Below, piece by piece: positions 28,275-37,717 of a stretch of 64,000 nt of DNA (the stretch's first letter is position 1; every line of letters begins with the position of its first letter). Source of the stretch: an uncultured Algibacter sp. (GTDB taxonomy: Bacteria > Bacteroidota > Bacteroidia > Flavobacteriales > Flavobacteriaceae); NCBI RefSeq assembly GCF_947487605.1, contig NZ_CANKXK010000004.1:124001-188000 (forward strand). Reading direction: 5' to 3'. The position numbers and the translations under genes are program-made. The notes under the pieces are model-generated. The model was given only the letters and a program-made list of their open reading frames with translations. It was not told the origin of the DNA and did not search any database.

Positions 28275-29576
28275 ATGGAACATAATTTAGCAGTAGGGTT
28301 AGATATAGGAACCACAAAAATTGTGGCAATGATAGGTCGTAAAAATGAATACGGCAAAGTTGAGATTTTGGGTATAGGTAAATCTAAAAGCCTAGGTGTT
28401 CATAGAGGAGTAGTTAACAATATAACGCAAACAATTCAATCGATACAACAAGCTATTCAAGAAGCAGAGGTATCTGCCGATATGAAAATAGAAGGTGTTA
28501 CAGTTGGTATTGCTGGACAACATATTAGAAGCTTACAACATAGCGATTATATAACCAGACCAAATTCTGAAACGGTTATAGATGAAGAAGATATAGATAG
28601 ACTTATCAACCAAGTGCATAAACTAGTAATGCTTCCAGGAGAAGAGATAATTCATGTTTTACCACAAGAATATAAAGTTGATGGGCAAGCAGAAATAAAA
28701 GAACCTATTGGTATGTATGGCGGGAGGTTAGAGGCTAATTTCCATGTTGTTGTTGGACAGGTATCATCAATTAGAAATATTGGAAGATGTATACAAAGTG
28801 CAGGCTTAGACTTAGAAGGAATCACATTGGAGCCATTGGCATCAGCTAATGCAGTATTAAGTCAGGAAGAAAAAGAGGCCGGTGTAGCATTGATTGATAT
28901 AGGAGGCGGAACTACCGATTTAGCAATTTTTAGAGACGGAATAATTCGTCATACCGCGGTAATACCATTTGGAGGCAATGTTATTACCGAAGATATAAAA
29001 GAAGGCTGTTCCATTATTGAAAAGCAGGCAGAATTATTAAAAATTAAGTTTGGTTCGGCATGGCCAGGAGAAAATAAAGATAACGAGATTGTTTCTATTC
29101 CAGGACTTCGAGGAAGAGAGCCTAAAGAAATCACACTTAAGAATCTGTCTAAAATAATTCATGCACGTGTTGTTGAAATAGTTGAGCAAGTTTACGTAGA
29201 AATAAAAAATTACGGGCACGAAGAACAAAAGAAAAAGCTTATCGCAGGAATTGTGCTTACAGGTGGTGGCAGTCAATTAAAGCATTTAAAGCAATTAGTT
29301 GAATACATTACAGGAATGGATACCAGAATAGGATATCCTAACGAGCATTTGGCAGGAGATAGCGACGAAGATGTAACGAGTCCGTTGTACGCCACAGCAG
29401 TAGGTCTTGTACTAGATGGTCTTAAGCGATTAGATAGGAAAAAAATTGAAGAGAACACAATAGAAGATCAAGAAGATATAGAAGAGGAAGTTAACGAAGC
29501 ACCAGTAAAAGAAAGACGTTCATTTTTAGATAAGTTAACAGAGCGCGTTAAAGATTTTTTAGATAACGCCGAATAG
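28275..29576 (+). CDS. ftsA: Cell division protein FtsA
   Basis: A 433-residue actin-like ATPase that anchors FtsZ filaments to the membrane. The phosphate-1 motif GLDIGTTKIVAMIG is at 8-21, the phosphate-2 motif IDIGGGTTDLAIF near 207, and the adenosine motif TGGGSQLKHL near 326. The C-terminus (SFLDKLTERVKDFLDNAE) forms an amphipathic helix, as expected for the membrane-targeting sequence. It begins 3 bp after ftsQ and is followed by ftsZ after 65 bp. Confidence 0.97.
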   Translation: MEHNLAVGLDIGTTKIVAMIGRKNEYGKVEILGIGKSKSLGVHRGVVNNITQTIQSIQQAIQEAEVSADMKIEGVTVGIAGQHIRSLQHSDYITRPNSETVIDEEDIDRLINQVHKLVMLPGEEIIHVLPQEYKVDGQAEIKEPIGMYGGRLEANFHVVVGQVSSIRNIGRCIQSAGLDLEGITLEPLASANAVLSQEEKEAGVALIDIGGGTTDLAIFRDGIIRHTAVIPFGGNVITEDIKEGCSIIEKQAELLKIKFGSAWPGENKDNEIVSIPGLRGREPKEITLKNLSKIIHARVVEIVEQVYVEIKNYGHEEQKKKLIAGIVLTGGGSQLKHLKQLVEYITGMDTRIGYPNEHLAGDSDEDVTSPLYATAVGLVLDGLKRLDRKKIEENTIEDQEDIEEEVNEAPVKERRSFLDKLTERVKDFLDNAE

Positions 29577-29641
29577 ATAGAATCATTAATCCATAGAATT
29601 AAAAGTAAAAATTAAGTATTAATACCAGTAAAAAAGAATTT

Positions 29642-31594
29642 ATGAGCAGTAAAAAAGAATTCGAAAGCATCGCATTTGATTTACCCAAGAATCAATCAAA
29701 TGTCATTAAGGTTATTGGTGTTGGAGGTGGTGGTAGCAATGCCATCAATCACATGTTCCAACAAGGCATTAAAGGAGTAGACTTCTACATTTGTAATACA
29801 GATGCACAAGCCCTACAAAGTAGTGGTGTACCTAACAAAATTCAATTAGGTCTTAACTTAACAGAAGGACTTGGTGCAGGGGCCAACCCAGAAATTGGAG
29901 AGCAATCTGCCGTAGAAAGCTTTGATGATATTTCTCAAATGCTAGACACCAATACTAAAATGGTATTTATTACTGCTGGCATGGGTGGTGGTACAGGTAC
30001 AGGTGCGGCACCTATTATTGCTAAAATGGCTAAAGATTTAGATATTTTAACAGTAGGTATTGTTACCATGCCTTTTCAGTTTGAAGGTAAAATGCGTTTA
30101 GAACAATCGCAAAAAGGAATTGAAAAATTAAGAAATGTCGTTGATTCGTTAATAGTAATAAATAACAATAAGCTTCGTGAAGTTTATGGGAATCTTGGTT
30201 TTAAAGCCGGTTTCTCTAAAGCAGACGAAGTGCTATCAACTGCTGCTCGTGGTATAGCTGAGGTTATTACACACCATTACACACAAAATATCGATTTACG
30301 TGATGCTAAAACGGTATTGAGTAATAGTGGAACAGCTATAATGGGGTCATCGTTGGCATCTGGTCAAAATCGTGCTCAAGATGCGATTAGAAAAGCACTC
30401 GATTCGCCATTGCTTAACGATAATAAAATTACTGGTGCAAAGAATGTGTTATTGCTTATAGTTTCTGGTTCTCAAGAAATCACTATTGATGAAATAGGAG
30501 AAATAAATGATCATATCCAAAATGAAGCAGGACATGGAGCTAATATAATTATGGGTGTAGGTGAAGACGAATCCTTAGAAGAATCAATTGCAGTAACTAT
30601 TATAGCAACAGGCTTTAATGTAGAGCAACAAGATGAAATTTCTAATACAGAAACTAAAAAAGTTGTTCATTCTCTTGAAGAAGAACAAGATTTGGGGGCT
30701 AATGATCGAGATCCTGTTATTATTACGCCAATCATTGAATTTGAAGAGAAAAAAGAAACACCAATTGTTCGTCATACTCTGGAAATAGAAGAAGAGGCTA
30801 TTGAGGTAGAAAAGAAGCCAGTTAAGGAGCCAAAAAAATTCACTATTTCTAATGACACAGATATTAATCTAATTCCAACTTCAGAGATCTTAAAAGATAT
30901 AGATGTAATATACGAAGAAGTATATTCTGGTATTCAAGAAGAAGAAGACTTCGTTATAAAACCTGTTACGGTAATTTCAGAGAAAGAAGATGAAGTATTA
31001 GAGGAAGAACAACAAATTACATTAACCTTCGATTTGCCATTGTCTTCAACAAATGAAAAGGAAGAGGTTGTTCAAGAGCCTGTAGTAAATAAGGATATTA
31101 AAAAAATTCCAGTAAAAGATTATATTGAACTTATTACAGTTACAGAAGCTAATGAAGAAGGAGAAGTGCGTTATGCACTCGACGATTATATTGAATTAGA
31201 ATCTGCTATGAATACTAAAAAAGTTAAGAAGGCAGAAGTTGTTGAAGAGGAGATAGAGGAAGAAATTGTATTCGAAAAGAAAATTGTAGAGGAAGCAGTT
31301 CAAAAAGAGATCCCTTGTGATGAAATCGACCCTATGAATACGCCAATATCGCAAATGCTAAAAGAAAGAGCAGAAGAGCGTAGACGTAAAATGAAAGATT
31401 TTAATTATAAGTTTAACAATGCGAAAATTGATGATATTGAAAAAGTTCCAGCCTATAAAAGACAAGGTGTGAATTTAGATGAAGTAAAACATTCTTCAGA
31501 AACAGATATATCCAGAACAAGTATTGGGTTGGATGATAATGATGATATTCAATTAAGAAGTAACAATTCGTTTTTACACGACAATGTTGATTAA
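29642..31594 (+). CDS. ftsZ: Cell division GTPase FtsZ with long C-terminal tail
   Basis: A 650-residue tubulin homologue that forms the Z ring. The GTP-binding region GVGGGGSNAINHM is at 26-38 and the tubulin signature GMGGGTGTGAAP at 113-124. The globular part ends near residue 330. The remaining 320 residues form an acidic, repetitive linker rich in Glu, Val and Lys. The helix MLKERAEERRRKMKDF and the peptide VPAYKRQGVNL (602-612) follow. The peptide resembles a conserved C-terminal FtsA-binding tip, yet 38 more residues come after it. A terminator follows at 31627. Confidence 0.97.
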   Translation: MSSKKEFESIAFDLPKNQSNVIKVIGVGGGGSNAINHMFQQGIKGVDFYICNTDAQALQSSGVPNKIQLGLNLTEGLGAGANPEIGEQSAVESFDDISQMLDTNTKMVFITAGMGGGTGTGAAPIIAKMAKDLDILTVGIVTMPFQFEGKMRLEQSQKGIEKLRNVVDSLIVINNNKLREVYGNLGFKAGFSKADEVLSTAARGIAEVITHHYTQNIDLRDAKTVLSNSGTAIMGSSLASGQNRAQDAIRKALDSPLLNDNKITGAKNVLLLIVSGSQEITIDEIGEINDHIQNEAGHGANIIMGVGEDESLEESIAVTIIATGFNVEQQDEISNTETKKVVHSLEEEQDLGANDRDPVIITPIIEFEEKKETPIVRHTLEIEEEAIEVEKKPVKEPKKFTISNDTDINLIPTSEILKDIDVIYEEVYSGIQEEEDFVIKPVTVISEKEDEVLEEEQQITLTFDLPLSSTNEKEEVVQEPVVNKDIKKIPVKDYIELITVTEANEEGEVRYALDDYIELESAMNTKKVKKAEVVEEEIEEEIVFEKKIVEEAVQKEIPCDEIDPMNTPISQMLKERAEERRRKMKDFNYKFNNAKIDDIEKVPAYKRQGVNLDEVKHSSETDISRTSIGLDDNDDIQLRSNNSFLHDNVD

Positions 31595-31626
31595 TATAAA
31601 ACATTACTAAACCTTACTTAGTTATG

Positions 31627-31662
31627 AACCCGAAAAGTTTCCCTCAGCTTTTTGGGTTTTAA
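31627..31662 (+). terminator. Intrinsic terminator of the division cluster
   Basis: AACCCGAAAAG (31627-31637) pairs with CTTTTTGGGTT (31648-31658) over 11 bp with one G-U pair and a 10-base loop, followed by TTAATTATTT. It lies 32 bp after the ftsZ stop and should end the mraZ-ftsZ transcript. Confidence 0.75.
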
Positions 31663-31734
31663 TTATTTAGCCTTTTAAGTTTAGTAAAAGATGAAACTTC
31701 TTTTTTCTTCAAGCTTCGTTCAACTAACTTTTTT

Positions 31735-31744
31735 TATCTTCGCA
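31735..31744 (+). promoter_or_regulatory. Putative promoter -7 box of the YqeY gene
   Basis: TATCTTCGCA matches the extended flavobacterial -7 element TAnnTTTGCA with one mismatch. It lies 20 bp before the ATG of the YqeY gene and after the ftsZ terminator. The -33 side is weak. Confidence 0.45.
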
Positions 31745-31763
31745 GTCTCTAATAAATATACCT

Positions 31764-32213
31764 ATGAGTTTACAACAAGATGTTATGGTTGCTTTAAAAG
31801 AAGCGATGAAAGCAAAAGACCAGACGGCACTTACGGCTTTAAGAGCAGTAAAATCGGCTATATTATTAGCACAAACAGAAAGTGGCGCTAAGGAAGAATT
31901 AAGCGAAGAACAGGAGCTTAAAATACTTCAAAAGCAAGTAAAACAACGTAAAGATAGTGCTGCTATTTTCTTAGAACAAGGACGTGAAGATTTAGCAACT
32001 CCAGAGTTAGCAGAGGCTGAAGTTATTAGCCAATTTTTACCTGAAGCATTAACTGAAGAAGAAATTGAAAAAGTAGTTGTAATGACCATAGAAAGAATTG
32101 GAGCAGAGGGTATGAAAGATATGGGTAAAGTTATGGGAATGGTAAGTAAAGAACTTGCAGGTCAAGCAGATGGTAAAACCATTTCTAATATTGTAAGACA
32201 GAAATTGGCTTAA
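31764..32213 (+). CDS. GatB/YqeY domain-containing protein
   Basis: A 149-residue cytoplasmic protein of the YqeY family, related to the tail domain of the GatB subunit of the tRNA amidotransferase. The family motifs LRAVKSAILLAQTE near 27-40, KQVKQRKDSAAIF near 62 and the C-terminal GMVSKELAGQADGKTISNIV are seen. The family is thought to contact tRNA, but its exact role is unsettled. It has its own putative promoter after the ftsZ terminator, and a tRNA-Arg gene follows 10 bp downstream. Confidence 0.93.
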   Translation: MSLQQDVMVALKEAMKAKDQTALTALRAVKSAILLAQTESGAKEELSEEQELKILQKQVKQRKDSAAIFLEQGREDLATPELAEAEVISQFLPEALTEEEIEKVVVMTIERIGAEGMKDMGKVMGMVSKELAGQADGKTISNIVRQKLA

Positions 32214-32223
32214 ACTAAATCAT

Positions 32224-32297
32224 GGCTGCGTAGTTCAACTGGATAGAATATCAGATTTCGGCTCTGAGGGTTGGGGGTTCGAATCCCTTCGCGGTCA
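32224..32297 (+). tRNA. tRNA-Arg (anticodon UCG)
   Basis: A 74-nt cloverleaf. The acceptor GGCTGCG (32224-32230) pairs with CGCGGTC (32290-32296), with two G-U pairs, and the discriminator base is A32297. The D arm GTTC/GAAT is present. The anticodon stem TCAGA/TCTGA encloses the loop TTTCGGC, giving anticodon TCG (codon CGA and probably other CGN). The T arm has loop TTCGAAT. The 3' CCA is not encoded (CGA follows). A terminator lies about 10 bp downstream. Confidence 0.93.
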
Positions 32298-32306
32298 CGA
32301 ATAAAT

Positions 32307-32345
32307 AAAAGTCTAAACTTATAAAGTTAAGTTTGGACTTTTTCT
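32307..32345 (+). terminator. Intrinsic terminator after tRNA-Arg
   Basis: AAAGTCTAAACTT (32308-32320) pairs with AAGTTTGGACTTT (32329-32341), with a G-U pair and an 8-base loop, followed by a run of T. It sits directly after the tRNA gene. From here to 32546 I see no gene or further clear signal. Confidence 0.7.
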
Positions 32346-32546
32346 TTTAAAAAACGGAGTTTTAAATGAAATGTAATTCCAAACTAGTAAAATTTTGCAA
32401 TTCAGCATTATAGAAGTAGTAAACTAAGTACATTGAGGTTATACTATTCAGCCAATCAACTGCCCTAACTTTCAATCTTTTTACAGATTAAATTATTTTA
32501 TGAGACTATATTAATGTAATTTCGGATAGATAAAATACGTTATTTA

Positions 32547-33401
32547 TTGGTGTTACTATTAATTGTCATAGAAAAGTATAGTTTAGGAAGTAAAATAATA
32601 CTAGGTATTTTCTTTGCCATTTTAGCTTATATGTTTGTTCATTTTGCAGTTAAAATGATAGAAATGGGTTACGTTTTAAAACGAAAAAAACCTTTTTATG
32701 TACACTTTTATTATTTCTTAAGAAAGCTTGATAATCATCAAAAAGCAATTTTAAAAAGTAATTTTTCATTCTATAATAAACTATCTGAGAAACATAAATC
32801 TTATTTCGAACACCGCGTTGCATCTTTTATAAAAGATAAAGATTTTATAGCAAGAGGTGGTTCTCCAATTACCGAAGAGATGCGTGTTTTAATTTCTGCA
32901 ACAGCGGTTATGCTAACCTTTGGTTTTCGCGATTTTTATATTGGATTAATATCAAAAATTGTTGTCTATCCAAAGAAATTTTATTCTAAATCTAATGATT
33001 CCTATCACAAAGGAGAATTTAATCCAAAGTTAAAGGCTTTGGTCCTTTCATGGGAAGATTTTAAAAAAGGCTTTGATGTAAATGATGATAATTTAAATCT
33101 CGGAATTCACGAATTCACGCATGCTATTCATATAAATAGTATTAAAGAACGAGACATTAGCTCCACTATTTTTAGTGATACTTTCAAAGAGCTTTCTACT
33201 TTAATAAATAATAATGATACTTTAAGAAATCAAATAATAGCATCTAAATACTTTCGTAATTACGCCTATACCAATCAATTCGAGTTTTTGGCAGTGGCAA
33301 TTGAAAATTTTATTGAAACACCCGATAACTTCCAAAATGAGTTTCCCGAAGTATATGATAAAGTAAAGCAAATGCTTAATTTTAATTTTGCTGGGTATTA
33401 A
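32547..33401 (+). CDS. Zinc-dependent peptidase, MtfA family (M90)
   Basis: A 284-residue protein with one N-terminal membrane helix (about 11-31) and a cytoplasmic or periplasmic zinc peptidase domain. The metal site HEFTHAIH (near 189-196) gives the HExxH motif. The conserved stretch FLAVAIENFIETP further on carries the Glu residues of the family. E. coli MtfA binds the repressor Mlc and has aminopeptidase activity, but a Mlc target in flavobacteria is not established. The start is a TTG at 32547; an in-frame stop close upstream excludes longer forms. Confidence 0.85.
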   Translation: MVLLLIVIEKYSLGSKIILGIFFAILAYMFVHFAVKMIEMGYVLKRKKPFYVHFYYFLRKLDNHQKAILKSNFSFYNKLSEKHKSYFEHRVASFIKDKDFIARGGSPITEEMRVLISATAVMLTFGFRDFYIGLISKIVVYPKKFYSKSNDSYHKGEFNPKLKALVLSWEDFKKGFDVNDDNLNLGIHEFTHAIHINSIKERDISSTIFSDTFKELSTLINNNDTLRNQIIASKYFRNYAYTNQFEFLAVAIENFIETPDNFQNEFPEVYDKVKQMLNFNFAGY

Positions 33402-33474
33402 ATAATTCAGAATGACTTTTATCATACTTTTTTATGTTATAGTTTAATAATTTTAAGGATAACTAAACTTAAAA

Positions 33475-33903
33475 ATGAAAGTCATGATACGTAAAGCACC
33501 AATTTCAATGATAATGACGCAACCTGTTATTACATTAAATAAAGAAGACAATTTAGAAACAGCCGAACATCTTTTTAAAAACCGACATATTAGGCATATT
33601 CCTATAGTAAGTGGAGATGTAGTAGTAGGTATGCTTAGTTATACAGATTTATTACGACTTAATTTTTCTCAATTAAATGATGAAGAAAATACAGATTCTG
33701 ATGTTTTTATACATAATATATTTTCTATAGAGCAGGTAATGATTCAGAAGATCGTTTCTGTATCATCATCAAGTTCAATAAAAGAAGTAGCCGAAATATT
33801 TGCAACTAGAGAGTTTCATGCCTTACCCGTAGTTGATAATAATAAATTAGTTGGTATAGTTACAACAACAGATTTAATAAAGTATTTACTAAAACAGTTT
33901 TAG
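33475..33903 (+). CDS. CBS-pair domain protein, copy 1
   Basis: A 142-residue protein consisting only of two CBS domains (about 8-62 and 80-140). CBS pairs bind adenine nucleotides and act as energy or ligand sensors. The motifs RHIPIVSGDVVVGMLSYTDLL and FHALPVVDNNKLVGIVTTTDL mark the two binding clefts. A close paralogue lies 110 bp downstream. With no attached effector domain it may be a stand-alone nucleotide sensor. No partner can be named. Confidence 0.9.
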   Translation: MKVMIRKAPISMIMTQPVITLNKEDNLETAEHLFKNRHIRHIPIVSGDVVVGMLSYTDLLRLNFSQLNDEENTDSDVFIHNIFSIEQVMIQKIVSVSSSSSIKEVAEIFATREFHALPVVDNNKLVGIVTTTDLIKYLLKQF

Positions 33904-34013
33904 TTGGCTTTATTTAATTACTCCAATGTTTTAAGTAAGCGACGGCTGATTATTATCATATTTTCCTAAGAGTTTAGTTACTAATTTTACTATACAATTT
34001 AAATAATAACATC

Positions 34014-34430
34014 ATGAGAAATAGAACTCCAGTTTCAGAAATAATGTCAAAAGAAATAATAGCTTTAGATAGAACGGATGATTTAATTAGAGCAGAAATG
34101 CTTTTTAAAAGGCATAAAATTCGCCACATTCCTGTTGTAAGTGAAGAATCAATTATAGGAATGTTGAGCTATACAGACTTGCTTAAAATTAGCTTTGCAG
34201 ACGCTACTAATGATGATCGTGATGTTGAAACTATAGTCTATAATATGTATTCGATTGAGCAAGTAATGACTAAAGATTTAATATGTGTTACTAGTAAGAC
34301 TAGTATACGGGAGGTTGCAGAGATTCTTGCAGAAAAAGAGTTTCATGCACTGCCTGTGGTTGACGATTCTACTTTAGTTGGTATTGTAACAACTACAGAT
34401 TTAATTAAATATTTGCTTAAACAATACTAA
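34014..34430 (+). CDS. CBS-pair domain protein, copy 2
   Basis: A 138-residue two-CBS protein that aligns with the preceding gene over its whole length. Shared stretches include IRHIP, GMLSYTDLL, YSIEQVM or FSIEQVM, FHALPVVD and LVGIVTTTDLIKYLLKQ. It is clearly a tandem duplicate. The second CBS domain is the better conserved half. It is convergent with rpe and the two coding regions overlap by 4 bp. Confidence 0.9.
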   Translation: MRNRTPVSEIMSKEIIALDRTDDLIRAEMLFKRHKIRHIPVVSEESIIGMLSYTDLLKISFADATNDDRDVETIVYNMYSIEQVMTKDLICVTSKTSIREVAEILAEKEFHALPVVDDSTLVGIVTTTDLIKYLLKQY

Positions 34431-35089
34431 GAATTTGCTAAAGCCTTTAAATTTTTAATGGTTTCTAGCTGGTTGGTACTTTTAAATACATAGCTTCCAG
34501 CTACTAAAACGTCTGCTCCAGCATCAACTAATTCTTTGGCATTTTTATTAGTAACGCCACCATCAATTTCAATAAGTGTTGATGCTCCTTTGCGAGTAAT
34601 TAATTCTTTTAGCTGTTTTACCTTGTTATAGGTGTTTTCTATAAAACTTTGCCCACCAAAACCAGGGTTAACACTCATGATACAAACTAAATCAATATCA
34701 TTAATAGTGTCTTCTAATAAATTTATATTGGTATGCGGATTCAATGCAACACCAGCTTTCATTCCTTCAACTTTTATAGCTTGAAGCGTTCTGTGTAAAT
34801 GTGTACATGCTTCGTAATGAACAGTTAAAATATTACTACCTAATTGAGCAAAAGTTTTTATATATCGATCTGGATCAACAATCATTAAGTGTACATCCAC
34901 CGTTTTTTTTGCATGCTTCGTTATGGCTTGCAAAACAGGCATCCCAAATGAAATGTTCGGTACAAAAACACCATCCATTATATCTATATGAAACCAATCG
35001 GCATCACTATTATTTACCATCTCAACATCACGTTGAAGGTTTGCAAAATCGGCAGCTAAAATTGATGGTGCTATTAATTTAGAACTCAT
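34427..35089 (-). CDS. rpe: Ribulose-phosphate 3-epimerase
   Basis: A 220-residue TIM-barrel enzyme that interconverts ribulose 5-phosphate and xylulose 5-phosphate in the pentose phosphate pathway. Visible motifs are APSILAADFANL (7-18), HIDIMDGVFVPNISFG near 35-50 with the metal-binding His and Asp, DVHLMI near 66, MSVNPGFGGQ near 139 and IDGGV near 175. It lies downstream of rpoD on the same strand, separated by the rpoD terminator. Confidence 0.97.
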   Translation of the reverse strand: MSSKLIAPSILAADFANLQRDVEMVNNSDADWFHIDIMDGVFVPNISFGMPVLQAITKHAKKTVDVHLMIVDPDRYIKTFAQLGSNILTVHYEACTHLHRTLQAIKVEGMKAGVALNPHTNINLLEDTINDIDLVCIMSVNPGFGGQSFIENTYNKVKQLKELITRKGASTLIEIDGGVTNKNAKELVDAGADVLVAGSYVFKSTNQLETIKNLKALANS

Positions 35090-35169
35090 TATAAGAATGC
35101 TTTATTAAAGTTTCTGCAAATATATAGATAAAAATAGAAGTTTCTTCCCTTTGGGAAGATGGAAGATGT

Positions 35170-35208
35170 GAGAAAAATAAACCCTCGGTAATCAGCCGAG
35201 GGTTCTTT
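35170..35208 (-). terminator. Intrinsic terminator after rpoD
   Basis: A perfect 9-bp stem, AACCCTCGG (35180-35188) and CCGAGGGTT (35196-35204), with a 7-base loop. On the minus strand it is followed by TATTTTTCTC. It ends the rpoD transcript before rpe. Confidence 0.85.
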
Positions 35209-35274
35209 CATCAATCAAAAAACGAACAGTTATGTGTAACTGTTTGTTGTGGTAATTTAGTCGTAATTATATTA

Positions 35275-36138
35275 CTATCCTAAATATGTTTTTAATATTT
35301 TACTTCTAGACGTATGTTTTAATCTACGAATAGCTTTTTCTTTTATTTGTCTTACACGCTCACGAGTTAAGTCGAAAGTCTCACCAATTTCTTCTAAAGT
35401 CATTGGATGTTGGTTACCTAAACCAAAATATAAACGAATAACATCTGCTTCACGAGGTGTTAAGGTTTCTAGGGCACGCTCAATTTCTGTACGTAGAGAT
35501 TCGTGTAATAATTCTTTATCTGGATTTGGTGATTCACCGCTATTTAATACGTCGTATAAGTTAGAATCTTCACCTTCAACTAAAGGCGCATCCATACTTA
35601 CGTGACGTCCAGAATTCTTCATAGACTCTTTAACATCGTTAATAGTCATATCTAACTCTTTTGCAATTTCTTCTGCAGAAGGTGGACGCTCATGACTTTG
35701 CTCTAAAAAGGCAAATGTTTTATTAATCTTGTTAATAGAACCAATTTTGTTTAATGGTAAACGCACAATACGCGATTGTTCGGCTAACGCTTGAAGAATC
35801 GATTGACGAATCCACCAAACAGCATAAGAGATAAACTTAAACCCACGAGTCTCATCAAAACGTTGTGCAGCTTTAATTAGCCCTAAGTTACCTTCGTTTA
35901 TTAAATCTGGAAGGGTTAAACCTTGGTTTTGATATTGCTTAGCTACCGATACAACGAAACGTAAATTAGCTTTTGTTAACTTTTCTAAAGCTATTTGATC
36001 TCCAGCTTTAATACGTTGTGCTAATTCTACTTCTTCGTCTGCGGTAATTAAGTCAACTTTTCCAATTTCTTGCAGGTATTTATCTAACGAAGCGGTTTCT
36101 CTATTGGTTACCTGCTTCGTAATTTTAAGTTGTCTCAT
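35275..36138 (-). CDS. rpoD: Primary sigma factor RpoD/SigA
   Basis: A 287-residue group 1 sigma factor of the short Bacteroidota type, which lacks region 1.1. Region 1.2 begins at [12 protein letters not shown]. Region 2 carries [30 protein letters not shown] and the -10-melting [10 protein letters not shown]. Region 3 follows, and region 4.2 has the helix-turn-helix [23 protein letters not shown]. This factor recognises the TTTG and TAnnTTTG boxes noted upstream of mraZ and xrtF. It is monocistronic, with a strong terminator at 35180-35204. Confidence 0.97.
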   Translation of the reverse strand: MRQLKITKQVTNRETASLDKYLQEIGKVDLITADEEVELAQRIKAGDQIALEKLTKANLRFVVSVAKQYQNQGLTLPDLINEGNLGLIKAAQRFDETRGFKFISYAVWWIRQSILQALAEQSRIVRLPLNKIGSINKINKTFAFLEQSHERPPSAEEIAKELDMTINDVKESMKNSGRHVSMDAPLVEGEDSNLYDVLNSGESPNPDKELLHESLRTEIERALETLTPREADVIRLYFGLGNQHPMTLEEIGETFDLTRERVRQIKEKAIRRLKHTSRSKILKTYLG

Positions 36139-36291
36139 GTATTATCTTTTTATTTTAGAGGAATTGCAATTCTTTTCTATAGTTATACGTATGAATATCA
36201 AAAAATGTTACAAAACTTCAAAAATAATTTTTTATTCACTCTGTTTTTAAGACACAAATGTCTTTGAAAAGTCACATCGTGAATCGTTTTG

Positions 36292-37290
36292 TTACTCAAA
36301 ACTAAAAGGATTATTTGCATTTATTTGATCACGCAGTTTATTAATTTTATGATGCATTCTGTTAAAAAACAGGGTTCTGTCTTTTTCTCCAGTGTTAGCT
36401 AGTAATTTAGAGTTATTCATAAATTTTTGATAGTAATCGTACATAAGGTCACAAGTTTCTTGATGTTCTATTTTGAAATAGGATAAAACAGTAAAAGGTG
36501 TGAAAAATACTTTTTGAAACGGGGTAACTACCATTATGGTATTACTCATGGAGTGTATTTCGTTTAGATATAAATGATAGCTCGATTTTTTTTTAGAACC
36601 GCTATGACTTTGTAATATGGCTTGTTCTTCAATATGCTTGATAACTTCTTCAATATCGTCACAAATTTTTAATGCAAGCTCCTTAGAAACAAAGCCAGAT
36701 TCGAAATAGTAAATGACTTGTTGTAATGTTCCATTTATGGTAGTATTTGTCCATATTTCTGCAAGATTTATATTTTCATAACATTCAGCAGTTTTATAAG
36801 CGCTTTGTAATAATGATTCAGGAATAGTTCTTATAAATTTATCGAAAGTAATTTTGTTTTTGGTCATTTCTATATTATTGTCTTTCAGCCAGACATACAT
36901 CTTGTAACGAGAAAGATAGGTATCTTTCAAGGTATGAAATACAGGGATATCTTTAGCCGCATATATCATTGATGCATTTTTTAATTGCGTCAAAGGATAT
37001 AGATTTTCATAAGAAGAATTTAACCAATCTTCTAATCCTTTTTCATCATCAGGTCTAGGAGAAAGTTCAGTTACTATTGTGCTTTTACTGCCAACTTCAA
37101 ATAACTTATTAAGAGAAATTTTATAGTATTTTGCAAGTTTTACGCTCTCTTCTAGTGATAAATTGGTTTTTAAATTGATACGTCTGTATGCGGCATCATA
37201 GCCTATGTCTAAAACATCTGCCATTTCATCTACAAACGAAGCATTTTGGGCTGATTTTTCCTTTAAATACTGGATGAATATTTTTTGCAT
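36292..37290 (-). CDS. Helix-turn-helix regulator with large unknown C-terminal domain
   Basis: A 332-residue protein. Residues about 1-65 look like an XRE/BetR-type helix-turn-helix (VDEMADVLDIGYDAAYRRINLKTNLSLEESVKLAKYYKI, given here only for its shape). The remaining 265 residues are helical and contain no domain I recognise. Such proteins are common one-component regulators in flavobacteria. The gene is divergent from the small ORF at 37429, with a 138-bp gap that would hold both promoters. Ligand and targets are unknown. Confidence 0.75.
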   Translation of the reverse strand: MQKIFIQYLKEKSAQNASFVDEMADVLDIGYDAAYRRINLKTNLSLEESVKLAKYYKISLNKLFEVGSKSTIVTELSPRPDDEKGLEDWLNSSYENLYPLTQLKNASMIYAAKDIPVFHTLKDTYLSRYKMYVWLKDNNIEMTKNKITFDKFIRTIPESLLQSAYKTAECYENINLAEIWTNTTINGTLQQVIYYFESGFVSKELALKICDDIEEVIKHIEEQAILQSHSGSKKKSSYHLYLNEIHSMSNTIMVVTPFQKVFFTPFTVLSYFKIEHQETCDLMYDYYQKFMNNSKLLANTGEKDRTLFFNRMHHKINKLRDQINANNPFSFE

Positions 37291-37428
37291 TTTTTCAAAA
37301 ATTACAAGTAGGAAAGTAGGTGGTTTTGTGAAAAATAAGAAAAATAAATTATTATTTCAACATTTTGGTCAAATGATTATCAATTAATGCAAAGTAAGTT
37401 TGTGCTATAATCTTTTAATAATCAAGTC

Positions 37429-37707
37429 ATGGAAGCTTTAAACACAAATTCGAAACCACACTTAATACTTTTTTGGTCTGTCCCTAGTATTTCTATGGTT
37501 AAGGAATATAAAGCCAAATGCGAATTGCTTAGTCAAGCTATTAGAAACTTAAAATCTGTAGAAATATTAACTTATGAAAACAAGATTTTAAAGTTAGAGC
37601 AAATAGTTATCGATTCTGGGAAATTCTTCGGAATGGAAAATATTAAAGGCGAGTTTAAAAAACTGCTTTTGAATGTAAACAAAATTAAAAAAATTATCAT
37701 CCTATAA
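37429..37707 (+). CDS. Small hypothetical protein
   Basis: A 92-residue predicted cytoplasmic protein, Lys-rich, ending in KKIIIL. No family is recognised. The middle (VKEYKAKCELLSQAIRNLK) looks helical. It has an ATG start and lies divergent from the helix-turn-helix regulator, 138 bp away. A still smaller ORF begins 11 bp after its stop, so the two may form a short transcript. Confidence 0.5.
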   Translation: MEALNTNSKPHLILFWSVPSISMVKEYKAKCELLSQAIRNLKSVEILTYENKILKLEQIVIDSGKFFGMENIKGEFKKLLLNVNKIKKIIIL

Positions 37708-37717
37708 ACCTACCATC

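Noticed and set aside
33405-33420. ATTCAGAATGAC as a repeat remnant before the CBS genes
   Set aside because: Too short; could be chance in AT-rich sequence.
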